DNA from: Verrucomicrobiota bacterium
GTDB taxonomy: Bacteria > Verrucomicrobiota > Verrucomicrobiia > Opitutales > Opitutaceae
DNA length: 64,000 nucleotides
Assembly: GCA_023416735.1 (NCBI GenBank)
Contig: JAEZGX010000012.1
Coordinates: 124,001 to 188,000, forward strand
Direction of reading: 5' to 3'
Shown: positions 18,847-27,975 of the stretch, one piece after another
Layout of the letters: the number at the start of each line of letters is the position of its first letter
Numbering within the stretch: position 1 is the first letter of the stretch
The notes under the pieces: generated by a model
Database searches by the model: none
Told to the model about the DNA's origin: nothing
What the model saw: only the letters and a program-made list of their open reading frames with translations
Program-made: the position numbers and the translations under genes

Positions 18847-18907
18847 GCCTCAAAATATCTCCACTTCCCACTCGCCCCACCTGAAAACCCGCCCATCTCT
18901 TCGGCGC

Positions 18908-21301
18908 ATGCTCCGCCTTCACCTTCCGCCGAACTTCATCGCCGCCGCCGCCCGCGACGCGATCCCGCTGAAGGTCGATCTCGATCTTTCCACCGCTCCC
19001 GCGCCCGAACTCTTCCCCGTCCTCGCGCTGCTCCAGCGCCTCTGCGGCACCCCCACTCCGCCCAAGTTTCTTCAACTCACTCGCGCCCAACTCCGCGACC
19101 TTGCCTCCGCCGCCGGCCCGCAACCCATCTTTCTCGAAAACAACCAGCTCACTTCCTTCCGGCACCACAATCTCCTCAACCCTACCCCAACCGCGACGTC
19201 CTCCCTCCACCCCAGAACTCCAAACTCAAAACCCAAAACCTCGAGCAGCGAACCGCCGCTGATCGTCGACGGCTCCGAACACTTCCTCGCGCTCACCCTC
19301 CCCTCACGCGAACACCCGTCCTACGCCGCCGCCCTCGATCTCGTCAAAACCCACGGCTTCATCCTCGAGCCGTCCAACCGCAAATGGTGGCTCCGCGATC
19401 GTCATAAAACCCTGAACTTCCTCGCCGAAAACGGCCCGCGTCTCCGCGACGAATTTCACGCCCAGTTCACTGCCAACTTCGAACGCAACACCGCGCGTAT
19501 CCGTCCCGCGGATATCGTCGCCGAAGCCACCGAGCTCGGCCGCGATTTCAACGTCACTCTTGCCGTCCGCGCCGGTTCCGCGTCCGACGACGCCATCCGC
19601 TCCGCCGTCAACTCCCGCAGCCACTACCTCGAAACCGACGGTCGCGTCTTCCTCCTCGAACCCGCCCGTCTTTCCCAACTCGCCGCCGCGCAAAAAGCCC
19701 TCGACGGCGCTCCGTCGTCCGCCCTCTCCACTCGCCGCACGCACCGCGTCTCTTCAGCCCGCCTGGCCGACGCCCACGAGATCCTCGAAAATCTCTCCCC
19801 CGGCTTCCAACCGCCCGAAACCTGGCGCTCCCGCAGCGAAGCCCTCCGCCATCTCTCCCGTCTCGCTCCCGCGCCGCTTCCGCCCGCGCTCGAATCCCAA
19901 CTCCGCCCCTACCAGCGACTCGGCGTCGCCTGGCTCCATCACCTCCATCGCCACGAACTCGGCGGCATCCTCGCCGACGAAATGGGCCTCGGCAAAACCC
20001 TCCAGGCCCTCGCCCTTCTCACCGCTCTCACGTCTCAAATCTCGAATTCTAATTCTCAACTTCCTTCCCTCGTCGTCTGCCCCGCCTCGCTCCTCGAAAA
20101 CTGGCGCCGAGAATCCGCCCGCTTCGCTCCGCAACTTCGCGTCTTCGTCCACCACGGTGACCGCCGCCTCACGTCCGCAACCCGTTTCTCCGCGCACGAT
20201 CTCGTCATCACGTCCTACGGCACGCTCACGCGCGATTGGGAACTGTTCTCCTCCGTTCACTTCACCTGCGTGATCGGTGACGAAGCTCAACACATCAAAA
20301 ACCGCCGTTCCCAAAACGCCGCCGCCCTGCGTTCCCTCCGCGCCCGCAGTCGTTTTCTTCTCACCGGCACGCCCGTCGAAAACTCCCTCGACGACCTTCG
20401 CTCCCTCTTCGAATTCCTCCTTCCCGGCTATCTCGACAAAGTCCCCGCCGGCACCTCCGCCGCCGAACGCACCTGGTTCGACGATCGCCTCCGCGCCAAA
20501 ACCGCGCCCTACCTCCTCCGCCGCACCAAACAATCCGTCGCTCCCGAGCTCCCCGCTCGCATCGAACAAGTGATCTGGTGCGAACTCACCCCAACCCAAT
20601 CCGCTCTCTACCGCGAGGTCCAGCAGCGCACCGAGCGCGAACTCTTCGATCTCGAAGCCGCGGGCGCCAGTGAATCCAAGCTCCGCCTCGCCGCCCTCAC
20701 CCAGCTCCTCCGTCTTCGCCAAATCTGCTGCGATCCCCGCCTGCTTCCCTCTTCTCAACTCCCATCGTCCAAGGCTCAACTCTCCTCCGCGAAACTCGAC
20801 ACGCTGAACGAGCTCCTCGCCGAAGCCATCGACGACGGCCATCGGCTCCTCATCTTTTCCCAGTTCACCTCCCTCCTCGGGCTCCTTCGCGAAGAACTCG
20901 CCACGCAGGAAATCCCTCACTGTTATCTCGACGGCTCGCTCTCACCCCGCGCCCGCCAGGCGGAAGTCGATCGCTTTCAATCCTCCCCTGATATCCCGGT
21001 CTTCCTCATCTCCCTCAAAGCCGGCGGCACCGGTCTCAATCTCACGGCCGCCGACACCGTCATCCACTTCGATCCTTGGTGGAATCCCGCCGCCGAAGCT
21101 CAAGCGACCGACCGCGCCCACCGCATCGGCCAGACCCGCGTCGTCACCAGTTACAAACTCATCGCCAGCGGCACGGTCGAAGAAAAAGTCCTCGCTTTGC
21201 AGGACGAAAAACGCGCCCTCCTGGCCGACGTCTTCGAAGCCAGCGACGCCACCGCCGCGAAGCTCTCCCTCGCCGACCTCAAATCTCTCCTCTCTGCCTA
21301 G
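18908..21301 (+). CDS. SNF2-family DEAD/DEAH-like helicase
   Basis: 797-residue Swi2/Snf2 ATPase acting on nucleic acid-protein complexes. The N-terminal half (1-320) is unassigned and partly low-complexity. Lobe 1 begins with LRPYQRLGVAWLHHLHRHEL; Walker A is ADEMGLGKTLQ, the DExx box is GDEAQHIKN and motif III is FLLTGTPVENSLDDL. Lobe 2 has LIFSQFTSLLG, ISLKAGGTGLNLT and TDRAHRIGQTR. No SWIM zinc finger is seen. The ATG at 18908 (MLRLHLPPNF) is preferred; an in-frame ATG at 18821 lies inside the upstream terminator. Three Ser/Asn/Gln-rich stretches look inserted (see repeats at 19214, 20033 and 20753). Confidence 0.92.
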   Translation: MLRLHLPPNFIAAAARDAIPLKVDLDLSTAPAPELFPVLALLQRLCGTPTPPKFLQLTRAQLRDLASAAGPQPIFLENNQLTSFRHHNLLNPTPTATSSLHPRTPNSKPKTSSSEPPLIVDGSEHFLALTLPSREHPSYAAALDLVKTHGFILEPSNRKWWLRDRHKTLNFLAENGPRLRDEFHAQFTANFERNTARIRPADIVAEATELGRDFNVTLAVRAGSASDDAIRSAVNSRSHYLETDGRVFLLEPARLSQLAAAQKALDGAPSSALSTRRTHRVSSARLADAHEILENLSPGFQPPETWRSRSEALRHLSRLAPAPLPPALESQLRPYQRLGVAWLHHLHRHELGGILADEMGLGKTLQALALLTALTSQISNSNSQLPSLVVCPASLLENWRRESARFAPQLRVFVHHGDRRLTSATRFSAHDLVITSYGTLTRDWELFSSVHFTCVIGDEAQHIKNRRSQNAAALRSLRARSRFLLTGTPVENSLDDLRSLFEFLLPGYLDKVPAGTSAAERTWFDDRLRAKTAPYLLRRTKQSVAPELPARIEQVIWCELTPTQSALYREVQQRTERELFDLEAAGASESKLRLAALTQLLRLRQICCDPRLLPSSQLPSSKAQLSSAKLDTLNELLAEAIDDGHRLLIFSQFTSLLGLLREELATQEIPHCYLDGSLSPRARQAEVDRFQSSPDIPVFLISLKAGGTGLNLTAADTVIHFDPWWNPAAEAQATDRAHRIGQTRVVTSYKLIASGTVEEKVLALQDEKRALLADVFEASDATAAKLSLADLKSLLSA
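19214..19240 (+). repeat. AT-rich 'aactccaaactcaaaacc'-type oligo inside SNF2 gene
   Basis: A 27-base low-GC stretch resembling tctcaaattccaaatctc in unrelated genes. It encodes TPNSKPKT in a Ser/Thr/Pro stretch of the helicase N-terminal half. The reading frame is kept. Confidence 0.5.
20033..20064 (+). repeat. AT-rich 'tctcaaatctcgaattc'-type oligo inside SNF2 gene
   Basis: A low-GC stretch encoding SQISNSNSQLPS between the Walker A helix and the conserved VVCPASLLENW strand. It closely resembles the stretch at 35239 in the RF3 gene (both contain tctcaaat and encode ISNS). Confidence 0.55.
20753..20782 (+). repeat. 'tctcaactcccatcgtccaa'-type oligo inside SNF2 gene
   Basis: Encodes SSQLPSSKAQLSS between DPRLL and SAKLDTL, two blocks that are normally close together in SNF2 proteins. 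More divergent than the copies at 20033 and 35239. Confidence 0.4.
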
Positions 21302-21415
21302 CGCCGCGAGCGCCAGCGCTTGGTCGCCTCCCACCGAACGATCCCACAACCCCTGAATCGATTCTTTTCCCGCTCCGTCATCTCTTCCAACCTCACCATC
21401 CCCTCGCTTCCCCCA

Positions 21416-22702
21416 ATGTCTCTTCCCGCTCTCTCCCGCCGCGCCTTCGTCAAAACCGCCGCTCTCGCTTCCGCTTCGTTCGCGCTTCCCCAAATCTTGC
21501 GCGCCCAGTCCGGCCTCTCTCCAAGCAACCGCCTCAACGTCGCCCTCATCGGCAACGGCCTCATCTGCAATCAGCACATCGGCGGCCTCCTCCCGCGTGA
21601 CGACGTTCGCATCGTCGCCGTGTGCGACGTCAACCTTCCCAAAGCCCGCCGGATGGCCGAGCGCGCCGAAAAATTCTACGGCGCCGAAGCCGCCACCGGC
21701 ACCTATCGCGGCGTCTCCGTGTATCAATATCCCGAGGACGTCTTCGCTCTGCCCGAGGTCGATGTCGTTTTCATCTGCACGCCCGATCACTGGCACGTGC
21801 CGCTGTCCCACGCCGCCATCCGTGCCGGCAAGGATGTTTACTGCGAAAAACCGCTCTCTCTCACCGTTCGCGAGGGGCGCACACTCGTCCAAGCCGCCCG
21901 CCAGCACGGCCGTATCCTCCAAACGGGGACGCAACAACGCTCCGAACGCGCTTTCCGCCGCGCGGCCGAGATCATTCGCAACAATCTCATCGGCGACCTG
22001 AAACACATCCGCACCCGTCTCGGCACCTTCCCCCACGCTCCTGTTCTCGGCGAAGAGCCGGTTCCCGCCGAATTCGATTACGATCGCTGGCTCGGCCCCA
22101 CGCCGTGGCGCCCGTATCACCCCGACCGCGTCGTCGGCAATTACGGCGGCGGCTGGCGCTGCTTCTACGAATACGGCGGCCGCAAAAACGGCGACTGGGG
22201 CGCTCACCATTTCGACATCATCCAATGGGCTCTCGGCATGGATAATTCCGGCCCCGTCGAATTCATCCCGAAGGGCTACGACGGCACGCCTTACCAAACT
22301 CACATCTACGCCAACGGCGTCCGCGTCGAACGCGTCGATGAAGGTCTTCGCGCGATGATCGAATTCACCGGCACGAAGGGCACGGTCTTCGTCGGCCGCG
22401 ACGACTTCCTCGAAACCAATCCGACCGAGCTCGCCACGCGCCCGCTTCGCGCCAGCGAGACGCGTCTCTACGTCAGCAACGATCACCACGACGACTTCTT
22501 CAACTGCGTCCGCACCCGCCAGCATCCAATCGCGGACGTTGAGGTCGGTCACCGCAGCGCATCGGTCGGACACCTCTGCAACATCGCCCAGTTCCTCCAA
22601 CGCCCGATCCGCTGGGATCCGGCTAAGGAGGAAATCGTCGGCGACGCCGTGGCCGCCACGCACCTCGATCGTCCGCGCCGCGCCCCCTACAACACCCTCT
22701 GA
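21416..22702 (+). CDS. TAT-exported Gfo/Idh/MocA family oxidoreductase (1 of 3)
   Basis: 428-residue NAD(P)-dependent sugar oxidoreductase with a twin-arginine signal (LSRRAFVKTAALASASF, residues 6-22, ending near ILRAQ). Rossmann fold: NVALIGNGLICNQHI, VCTPDHWHVPL-type loop (IFICTPDHWHV region) and the catalytic Lys in EKPLSLTVREG. The second domain carries GDWGAHHFDIIQWALGMD, whose His is a usual catalytic residue. The start at ATG 21416 gives the shortest form with a full TAT motif; the frame is open 32 codons further upstream. It is probably periplasmic and carries its own cofactor. It is first in a run of exported oxidoreductases, and a 'tcctgaac...gcgaaga' repeat follows. Confidence 0.9.
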   Translation: MSLPALSRRAFVKTAALASASFALPQILRAQSGLSPSNRLNVALIGNGLICNQHIGGLLPRDDVRIVAVCDVNLPKARRMAERAEKFYGAEAATGTYRGVSVYQYPEDVFALPEVDVVFICTPDHWHVPLSHAAIRAGKDVYCEKPLSLTVREGRTLVQAARQHGRILQTGTQQRSERAFRRAAEIIRNNLIGDLKHIRTRLGTFPHAPVLGEEPVPAEFDYDRWLGPTPWRPYHPDRVVGNYGGGWRCFYEYGGRKNGDWGAHHFDIIQWALGMDNSGPVEFIPKGYDGTPYQTHIYANGVRVERVDEGLRAMIEFTGTKGTVFVGRDDFLETNPTELATRPLRASETRLYVSNDHHDDFFNCVRTRQHPIADVEVGHRSASVGHLCNIAQFLQRPIRWDPAKEEIVGDAVAATHLDRPRRAPYNTL

Positions 22703-22714
22703 GTCTCGCTAGCG

Positions 22715-22743
22715 TTATCCTGAACAACTGCGAAGATTCCCTG
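22715..22743 (+). repeat. 'tcctgaacaactgcgaaga' dispersed oligo
   Basis: An intergenic stretch (ttatcctgaacaactgcgaa) that is a degenerate copy of the element at 29395 (tcattctgaacgaagcgaag). Both follow a Gfo/Idh gene and precede a secreted discoidin-type protein gene. Confidence 0.45.
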
Positions 22744-22778
22744 TTATCCCCTCCCTCCCGTCCATCTCTTCCCCTCTC

Positions 22779-25172
22779 ATGTCTCCTTCGGCCCACCTCC
22801 GCCGCTCCGCCGTTCTCGTCGCGTCCGCCACGCTCGCACTCCTCCTCGCGTCCTGCACCACCCCTGCCGAATCGTCCGCGGTTGACACCGCTAAGAGCAC
22901 CGCGACCGGCAAACCTGCGGTCGGAGAAATCGACGTCGCCATTCCGCCCGCGCCGACGCCCGTTCCGCTCGAAACGATCGTCGGCTACACTTTCGAAGGC
23001 GACCAACAGCCCATCGTCACACTCGAGCGCGAAATCGCCGAAGCCGGCAAGGACGTCGCCAAGCTCAACGCCCTCGCCGCTCGGCTTCTCACTTTCTTCC
23101 GCGATCCCGCCGCCAGCTTCGCCGCTCGTCAGGCTATCGCCCAACGTCTTTCCCAGTTCCCCGCTTCGGCCCTTCTTCGCGACGACAACGACGATTACTT
23201 CGCGGCGATCCTCGTCGAGCCTTCGAGCGTCTCCATCGCTCAACTCGCGCTCGAACCGGTGCCGGGCTCGGCCGTCGACGATCTCTTCGTCACCGCTCTC
23301 GCGAAATCTTCCGGCGACACTCGCCTGGCCATCATCCAATCCATCGGCAAACGCCGCATCGCTTCCGCCGTCCCCCATCTCGCGCCGCTTCTCACCGATG
23401 GCAACGTGAGCGCCGCAGCGGCCCGCGCTCTCGGCCAGATCGGCAACGCCCGCGCACTCGAGGCCCTCCTTGCCGCGCCGACTTCTCCTGCCATCCGGCT
23501 CGCGGCCATCGACGCCGCCGAAAAAGTCGGCGGACGCGCTGCCGTTCGCGCGCTTTCCGAAATTGCCAACGCCTCCAACACGCCCGCCCACATTCGCGCC
23601 TCCGCTCATCGCGCACTTCTTCTCGTCGAACCTTCCTCCGCTCCGGTCCGCATTCTCGAGATTCTCACCGGCAACGATGCCGAGCTGAAAGCCGTCGCCA
23701 TCGAAGCCATTGCCACCAACCCCGCGCGCTCGCTCGACACCGACCTCGCTTCCAACCTCGCGAAGCTCGACGCCCCGACGCAAGCCGCCGTCATCGCCGG
23801 TCTCGCGCATCGCAAAAACTCGCGCCTCGTCCCCGCGATCACGACCGCGTCTCAGCACGAGGATCCCGCCGTTCGCGCCGCCGCGATCGCCGCCCTCGGC
23901 CAGCTTCCCGGCAAGCCGGAGACCGCCCGCCACCTCGCCCAAATCGCCGCATCCGGAAACTCCGCCGACGCGAAACTTGCCCGCGAAGCACTCGCCCGGC
24001 TGGAAGGTCCCGGCGTGGCCGACGCGATCATCGCCGGCGCCCGCACCGGCGACGCCAAACTCCGCGCCGTTTACCTCGAGCAGATCGCGTCGCGCTACAT
24101 GATCGAATCTCTTCCGCTCCTGCTCGAAACCCGCAACGATTCCGACCCGTCGCTCCGAAGCGCCGCGCTCGATTCTCTCGCCGTCATCGCCCCCGCCAGC
24201 GCGCAAGCCGCCGTCCTCGACTGGACCATTTCCGCCCAAAACTCCACCGAACAAGCCCGTGCCCTGCGCGCGCTCGCTGAGATCACTCTCCGTAATCCCG
24301 ACGTCGAAGCCCGCGCGCAACCGATCGCCGCCGCGCTCGCCAAAGTCGAACCCGCCGTCGCCACGCGCCTCGTGCCGGTCCTTCAACGTATCAGCGGCTC
24401 CACCGCGGCCAACTCCGCCGCGCGCCTCGCCTTGAGCGACAACACGGCTCTTGCCAACGCCGCCACCAACACCCTCGCCCGCTGGACCGACCGCACCGGT
24501 CTCGCGCCGCTCATCTCCGTTGCCCAGGACGCTCCCTCCGACGCCGCGCGCACCCGCGCAATTCAAGCCGCGATTCGCTTCCTCGAAAGCTACCGCCAGC
24601 TCCCCTCCGCCGAACTCACCGACAGCATTTCACGCCTGCTCGGCGTCGCCCGCGACCACGCCGATCGCGAACGCCTCGTCCTTCTGCTCTCTCGCGCCAG
24701 CGACCAAACCGGCCTGGCTCTCGCCCAAAAACTCTCCAGCGACCAAGTTCTCGCCGCCACCGCGGCCAACGCCGTCCGGGTCATCGAGTCCAACCTCGCC
24801 GGCAAACCCGTCGTAAAGACGTCTTCCGGCAACTGGGGCGTGCCCAACATGCTCGACGGAAACCTCGACACCCGCTGGATCACCTCCGTCGAGGCCGGCC
24901 GCACCATCGACATCGACTTCCACCGTTCCCGTCCCTTCCGCCGCCTCATCCTTGATCAGGGCGCCCGCGGCGAAAACTACCCCGAACATCTCGAAATCTT
25001 CGTCAGCGACGATCCCAACAACTTCGGCGCCGCCCTCGCGTCCGTCTCGGGCACCCCCAACCAAACCACCGTCGATCTCCCCGCGAACACCCGCGGACGC
25101 TATCTCCAAATCAAGAACACCGCCGATCGCACGAACGGTTGGTGGACGATTTGCGAGCTCTACATCGACTGA
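22779..25172 (+). CDS. HEAT-repeat lipoprotein with C-terminal F5/8C (discoidin-like) domain
   Basis: 797-residue lipoprotein. The lipobox LLLASC ends near residue 27 of MSPSAHLRRSAVLVASATLA... A low-complexity linker follows, then about ten HEAT-like helical repeats (residues 150-640, for example AVPHLAPLLTDGNVSAAAA and AAAIAALGQLPGKPETARH), and a beta-sandwich domain (about 680-797, NMLDGNLDTRWIT, YLQIKNTADRTNGWWTICE) of the coagulation factor 5/8 type that binds carbohydrates or surfaces. It probably sits in the outer membrane or periplasm and holds or presents glycans to the neighbouring exported oxidoreductases. That role is inferred. Confidence 0.85.
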   Translation: MSPSAHLRRSAVLVASATLALLLASCTTPAESSAVDTAKSTATGKPAVGEIDVAIPPAPTPVPLETIVGYTFEGDQQPIVTLEREIAEAGKDVAKLNALAARLLTFFRDPAASFAARQAIAQRLSQFPASALLRDDNDDYFAAILVEPSSVSIAQLALEPVPGSAVDDLFVTALAKSSGDTRLAIIQSIGKRRIASAVPHLAPLLTDGNVSAAAARALGQIGNARALEALLAAPTSPAIRLAAIDAAEKVGGRAAVRALSEIANASNTPAHIRASAHRALLLVEPSSAPVRILEILTGNDAELKAVAIEAIATNPARSLDTDLASNLAKLDAPTQAAVIAGLAHRKNSRLVPAITTASQHEDPAVRAAAIAALGQLPGKPETARHLAQIAASGNSADAKLAREALARLEGPGVADAIIAGARTGDAKLRAVYLEQIASRYMIESLPLLLETRNDSDPSLRSAALDSLAVIAPASAQAAVLDWTISAQNSTEQARALRALAEITLRNPDVEARAQPIAAALAKVEPAVATRLVPVLQRISGSTAANSAARLALSDNTALANAATNTLARWTDRTGLAPLISVAQDAPSDAARTRAIQAAIRFLESYRQLPSAELTDSISRLLGVARDHADRERLVLLLSRASDQTGLALAQKLSSDQVLAATAANAVRVIESNLAGKPVVKTSSGNWGVPNMLDGNLDTRWITSVEAGRTIDIDFHRSRPFRRLILDQGARGENYPEHLEIFVSDDPNNFGAALASVSGTPNQTTVDLPANTRGRYLQIKNTADRTNGWWTICELYID

Positions 25173-25183
25173 TCCTCACGGTA

Positions 25184-25207
25184 TAACCCGACCTTCCTGT
25201 CGGGTTA
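25184..25207. repeat. GC palindrome between convergent genes
   Basis: A 9-bp perfect inverted repeat (taacccgac / gtcgggtta) with a cttcct loop, between the converging lipoprotein and Gfo/Idh genes. It has no T-run and resembles the REP-like hairpin at 61624. It may act as a bidirectional 3' end or mRNA stabiliser. Confidence 0.6.
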
Positions 25208-25239
25208 CCCAACTCGCGCGCTTTCGTCGCGCAATCGCG

Positions 25240-26541
25240 TCACGCGAGCGACCACGGCCCTCGCATAGCGCGATCGCGCATCCGATTCGCCACGACATCG
25301 TCGACGAACTCCTCTCGCGCCACATCCCATTTCAAGGGGCGATCCAGCAGCATCGCGATGTTGCCGAGATTGCACACCGTGGTCGTGCGATGCCCGATTT
25401 CCACATCCGAAATCGGCCGCTCCCGAGTCCGCATACAGCGGATGAAGTTGTCGTGATGATTATTGCTCACCGGCAGTTTCACCGCGCCTTCGGCCGTCGC
25501 GATTTCACGCAGTAACGCCGGATCCGACGCCCGCGTATCGGTGCGTGAAACATCGATCCACCCACGCGGCCCAAAGAAGCGCACATTGCCATCGAACTCG
25601 CCGTCGTAACGCGTCCGGCACCGCAGTTCGACGCCGTTCGCATAACGGCACGTGAAATCCACCTTCGTCGCCGTCGTGAATAAACCACTCGAAGGAAACT
25701 CGCCGTGCCCGACCACCTCGGTGGGCCCGCTCGCATCCGCACCGAGCGCCCATTGCGCGATATCGATGTAGTGCGTTCCCCAGTTCGTCACCTGTCCCGC
25801 CGCGAAATCCAGGATGAAGCGAAAATTGTAATGACACGCCTGCCGATTGAAAGGCCGCCACGGCGCCGGCCCCAGCCACATATCCCAATCAAGGCCTTCC
25901 GGCACCGGCTCCTCCAACCAGGTCGCTCCCGTGAATTTGTTGTTCGCCGGAATCGAAATATCGATCCGCTCCAACGCACCCAATCCGCCATTCCGGACAA
26001 ATTGCGCCACTTCGCGGAACCGCTTCGACGATCGCTGCTGCGTTCCCGTCTGCACCACCCGCCCGTGCCGACGCGCCGCATTCACCAATTCGCGTCCTTC
26101 GCGAATCGTCAGCGTCAACGGCTTCTCTACATAAACATCCTTCCCATTCCGAATCGCTTCGATCGCGCTGACCGCATGCCAGTGATCCGGCGTGCAAACC
26201 CACACCGCGTCGAGCCCCGGCTGCGCCGCCAACTCGCGAAAATCCGCATACCGGCGGCAATCGTTGTTCCCGTAAAACGCATTGATCTTCTCCGCCGACG
26301 CATCTCGCCGCACGCGGTCCACGTCGCATACCGCCGCGATTCTCACATCGTGAAAACCCAGCAACGTATCGATATGCCCGCGCGCGATGCTACCGGTCCC
26401 AATGATGCCAACGGCGATCTGCTCGTTCGCCGACACCTGCCCACGAAGTCTCGATGGCAGGATCAAAGGAGCGGCCGCCACCGCGCCCGCCAGCGCCGAC
26501 TTCTTCAAAAAATTCCGTCGATTCATGCTGCTCGCGTTCAT
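25240..26541 (-). CDS. TAT-exported Gfo/Idh/MocA family oxidoreductase (2 of 3)
   Basis: 433-residue oxidoreductase with the twin-arginine motif MNRRNFLKKSALAGAVAAA (residues 6-24, cleavage near RLRGQ). The Rossmann domain has VGIIGTGSIARGHI, VWVCTPDHWHA and the catalytic Lys in EKPLTLTIREG. The C-terminal domain has QVTNWGTHYIDIAQWALGAD with the conserved His. The start may be the first Met (MNASS) or the Met five residues later; the first ATG overlaps the upstream stop codon by four bases (atga), which argues for coupling to the small HEAT protein. Sequence order and motifs are close to the 21416 enzyme. Confidence 0.9.
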   Translation of the reverse strand: MNASSMNRRNFLKKSALAGAVAAAPLILPSRLRGQVSANEQIAVGIIGTGSIARGHIDTLLGFHDVRIAAVCDVDRVRRDASAEKINAFYGNNDCRRYADFRELAAQPGLDAVWVCTPDHWHAVSAIEAIRNGKDVYVEKPLTLTIREGRELVNAARRHGRVVQTGTQQRSSKRFREVAQFVRNGGLGALERIDISIPANNKFTGATWLEEPVPEGLDWDMWLGPAPWRPFNRQACHYNFRFILDFAAGQVTNWGTHYIDIAQWALGADASGPTEVVGHGEFPSSGLFTTATKVDFTCRYANGVELRCRTRYDGEFDGNVRFFGPRGWIDVSRTDTRASDPALLREIATAEGAVKLPVSNNHHDNFIRCMRTRERPISDVEIGHRTTTVCNLGNIAMLLDRPLKWDVAREEFVDDVVANRMRDRAMRGPWSLA

Positions 26542-27125
26542 CGCGCCACCTCCTCGCCCTGCGGCATTCTCTCCAGTCGTTCCATCGCGCGCTTGGCGGC
26601 GGTTCTCACGATGGAACTCTCCCGCTCATCTTTGGCGATTTCGCTCAACACTCCCCGTGCCTCCCCATCGCCGCGCATCGCGATGCTCCCAATCAATCCC
26701 GCTTTGGCCGCACCGTGTAATTTGTCCAACGCACCCCGATACGCCGCATCCACCGTCGGATCCGCAATTCCATCAAGCGCCAGCCGTGCATGATCCGCCG
26801 TGCGGTCGCTTTCAAGCAGTCGCGCCACGACCGGCACGCAGGCCTCTGACCCGATCAATCCCAACATCCGGCAAACAAACAACCGCCCCGCGCCCGTCAG
26901 TTCCGGACGCTCCAGCACCGCGATCAACTTCTGCTCCAATTCCGCATGCTGCGCCGACTCTGCACTCGTCACGCGGCGTTCAACCACTGTTCCATGCGAG
27001 CGATCGCCTCCGTGCGACATCCGCACGATTTCCTCCCACGGATCCGGCGTGCTCGTGAACCAGACATTCCGCTGCTGCGGGTCGTTTAAATCGAGGGCGG
27101 GAGCGGTGGGGGTATCGGAGTCCAT
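26538..27125 (-). CDS. Small HEAT-repeat protein upstream of Gfo/Idh gene
   Basis: 195-residue all-helical protein with two or three HEAT-like repeats (VPVVARLLESDRTADHARLA, AAKAGLIGSIAMRGDGEARG). No signal peptide is visible. I place the start at 27125 (MDSDTPTAPALDLND); an open frame runs 67 codons further up, but its composition (many Arg/Ser, no conserved look) suggests it is not translated. Its stop overlaps the next start by four bases, so the two are translated together. Partner or scaffold role unknown. Confidence 0.65.
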   Translation of the reverse strand: MDSDTPTAPALDLNDPQQRNVWFTSTPDPWEEIVRMSHGGDRSHGTVVERRVTSAESAQHAELEQKLIAVLERPELTGAGRLFVCRMLGLIGSEACVPVVARLLESDRTADHARLALDGIADPTVDAAYRGALDKLHGAAKAGLIGSIAMRGDGEARGVLSEIAKDERESSIVRTAAKRAMERLERMPQGEEVAR

Positions 27126-27409
27126 GCGACGGGTGACGCCAAACAAAACCTCCGCGGCACGTTCCGCACGAAAAAACTCCGCACTCGTGCGCCGACAGAT
27201 CCCCGCCACGTCCGTGAAGCTTCGCTCGCTCACCGACAAAACTTTTCTAATTGCCGTTGAATCCCGTTCTCTACGCTCGACCAGAGTTGCCGCCGCGCAA
27301 GGATCGCTTTTCTTAAATTGCCCCAATCGGTCGACCTCGCGTCAACGCCAACGCCCAACTTATATTCTGCTCTCGCTTCAATCCCGTCCTCGTTTTCGCT
27401 TATCCACCC

Positions 27410-27865
27410 ATGAACGACACCCCGTCCAACCTGCGCTGCCGCTGCGAATACACCTATGCCTTCCTCTTGCTCCGCCTGTTCCTCGGGCTGCGCACGTTTC
27501 TCGCGGGCCTCGAGAAGTGGGAATCCCGCGGCACGTATTCGTTCGAAAACTACTACAACAACATGGGACGCATGGCCGAGGGCATCACCGGCGCTTCGTT
27601 CCTGCCGCTTTGGATGACCAAGTCCTACGCCCACTCGCTCGGCTACATCCTCCTTGTTCTGGGCGTCCTCCTTCTCCTCGGCGTCAAACCCCGTCTCACC
27701 CTCTTCGTTTCCGGTCTCGTGTATGTCGGGCTCTCGTTCGGCATGATGGCCGTGCAGGAAGGCGAAGGCATCGCCTGGCTCGCCATTCACGTTATCATGT
27801 TCGTCGGCGCACTTCTCCTCGTCCGCCACAATCGTTACTCCGTCTGGCCCGACAAATTCGAGTAA
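27410..27865 (+). CDS. DoxX-like small membrane protein
   Basis: 151-residue protein with four predicted transmembrane helices (about 16-36, 75-95, 98-118, 122-140) and the sequence style of DoxX/DoxD-type proteins (FLLLRLFLGLRTFLAGLEKW, ILLVLGVLLLLGVKPRLTL). Members of this family include the small subunit of thiosulfate:quinone oxidoreductase, but most are uncharacterised. It sits among exported Gfo/Idh enzymes, so it could pass their electrons to the quinone pool; this is inference only. Upstream, 27126-27409 has no convincing gene. Confidence 0.78.
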   Translation: MNDTPSNLRCRCEYTYAFLLLRLFLGLRTFLAGLEKWESRGTYSFENYYNNMGRMAEGITGASFLPLWMTKSYAHSLGYILLVLGVLLLLGVKPRLTLFVSGLVYVGLSFGMMAVQEGEGIAWLAIHVIMFVGALLLVRHNRYSVWPDKFE

Positions 27866-27975
27866 TCTCCCGTTTTCCGTTACGCTCAGCGCAGGCGCAG
27901 CGTCTCCGTTCTTCTCTTGATGCGCCTCCGCTCTCTCCTCTCAGCAGCTAACCGCCCGCCCGACCGCCTCCCCTC

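Noticed and set aside
20942..22663. A 573-codon minus-strand frame across the SNF2 end and first Gfo/Idh gene
   Set aside because: It spans two genes on the other strand and has no recognisable domain.
27126..27326. N-terminal extension of the small HEAT protein
   Set aside because: The 67 codons are Arg/Ser-rich and lack the helical repeat pattern; an ATG at 27125 gives a natural start.
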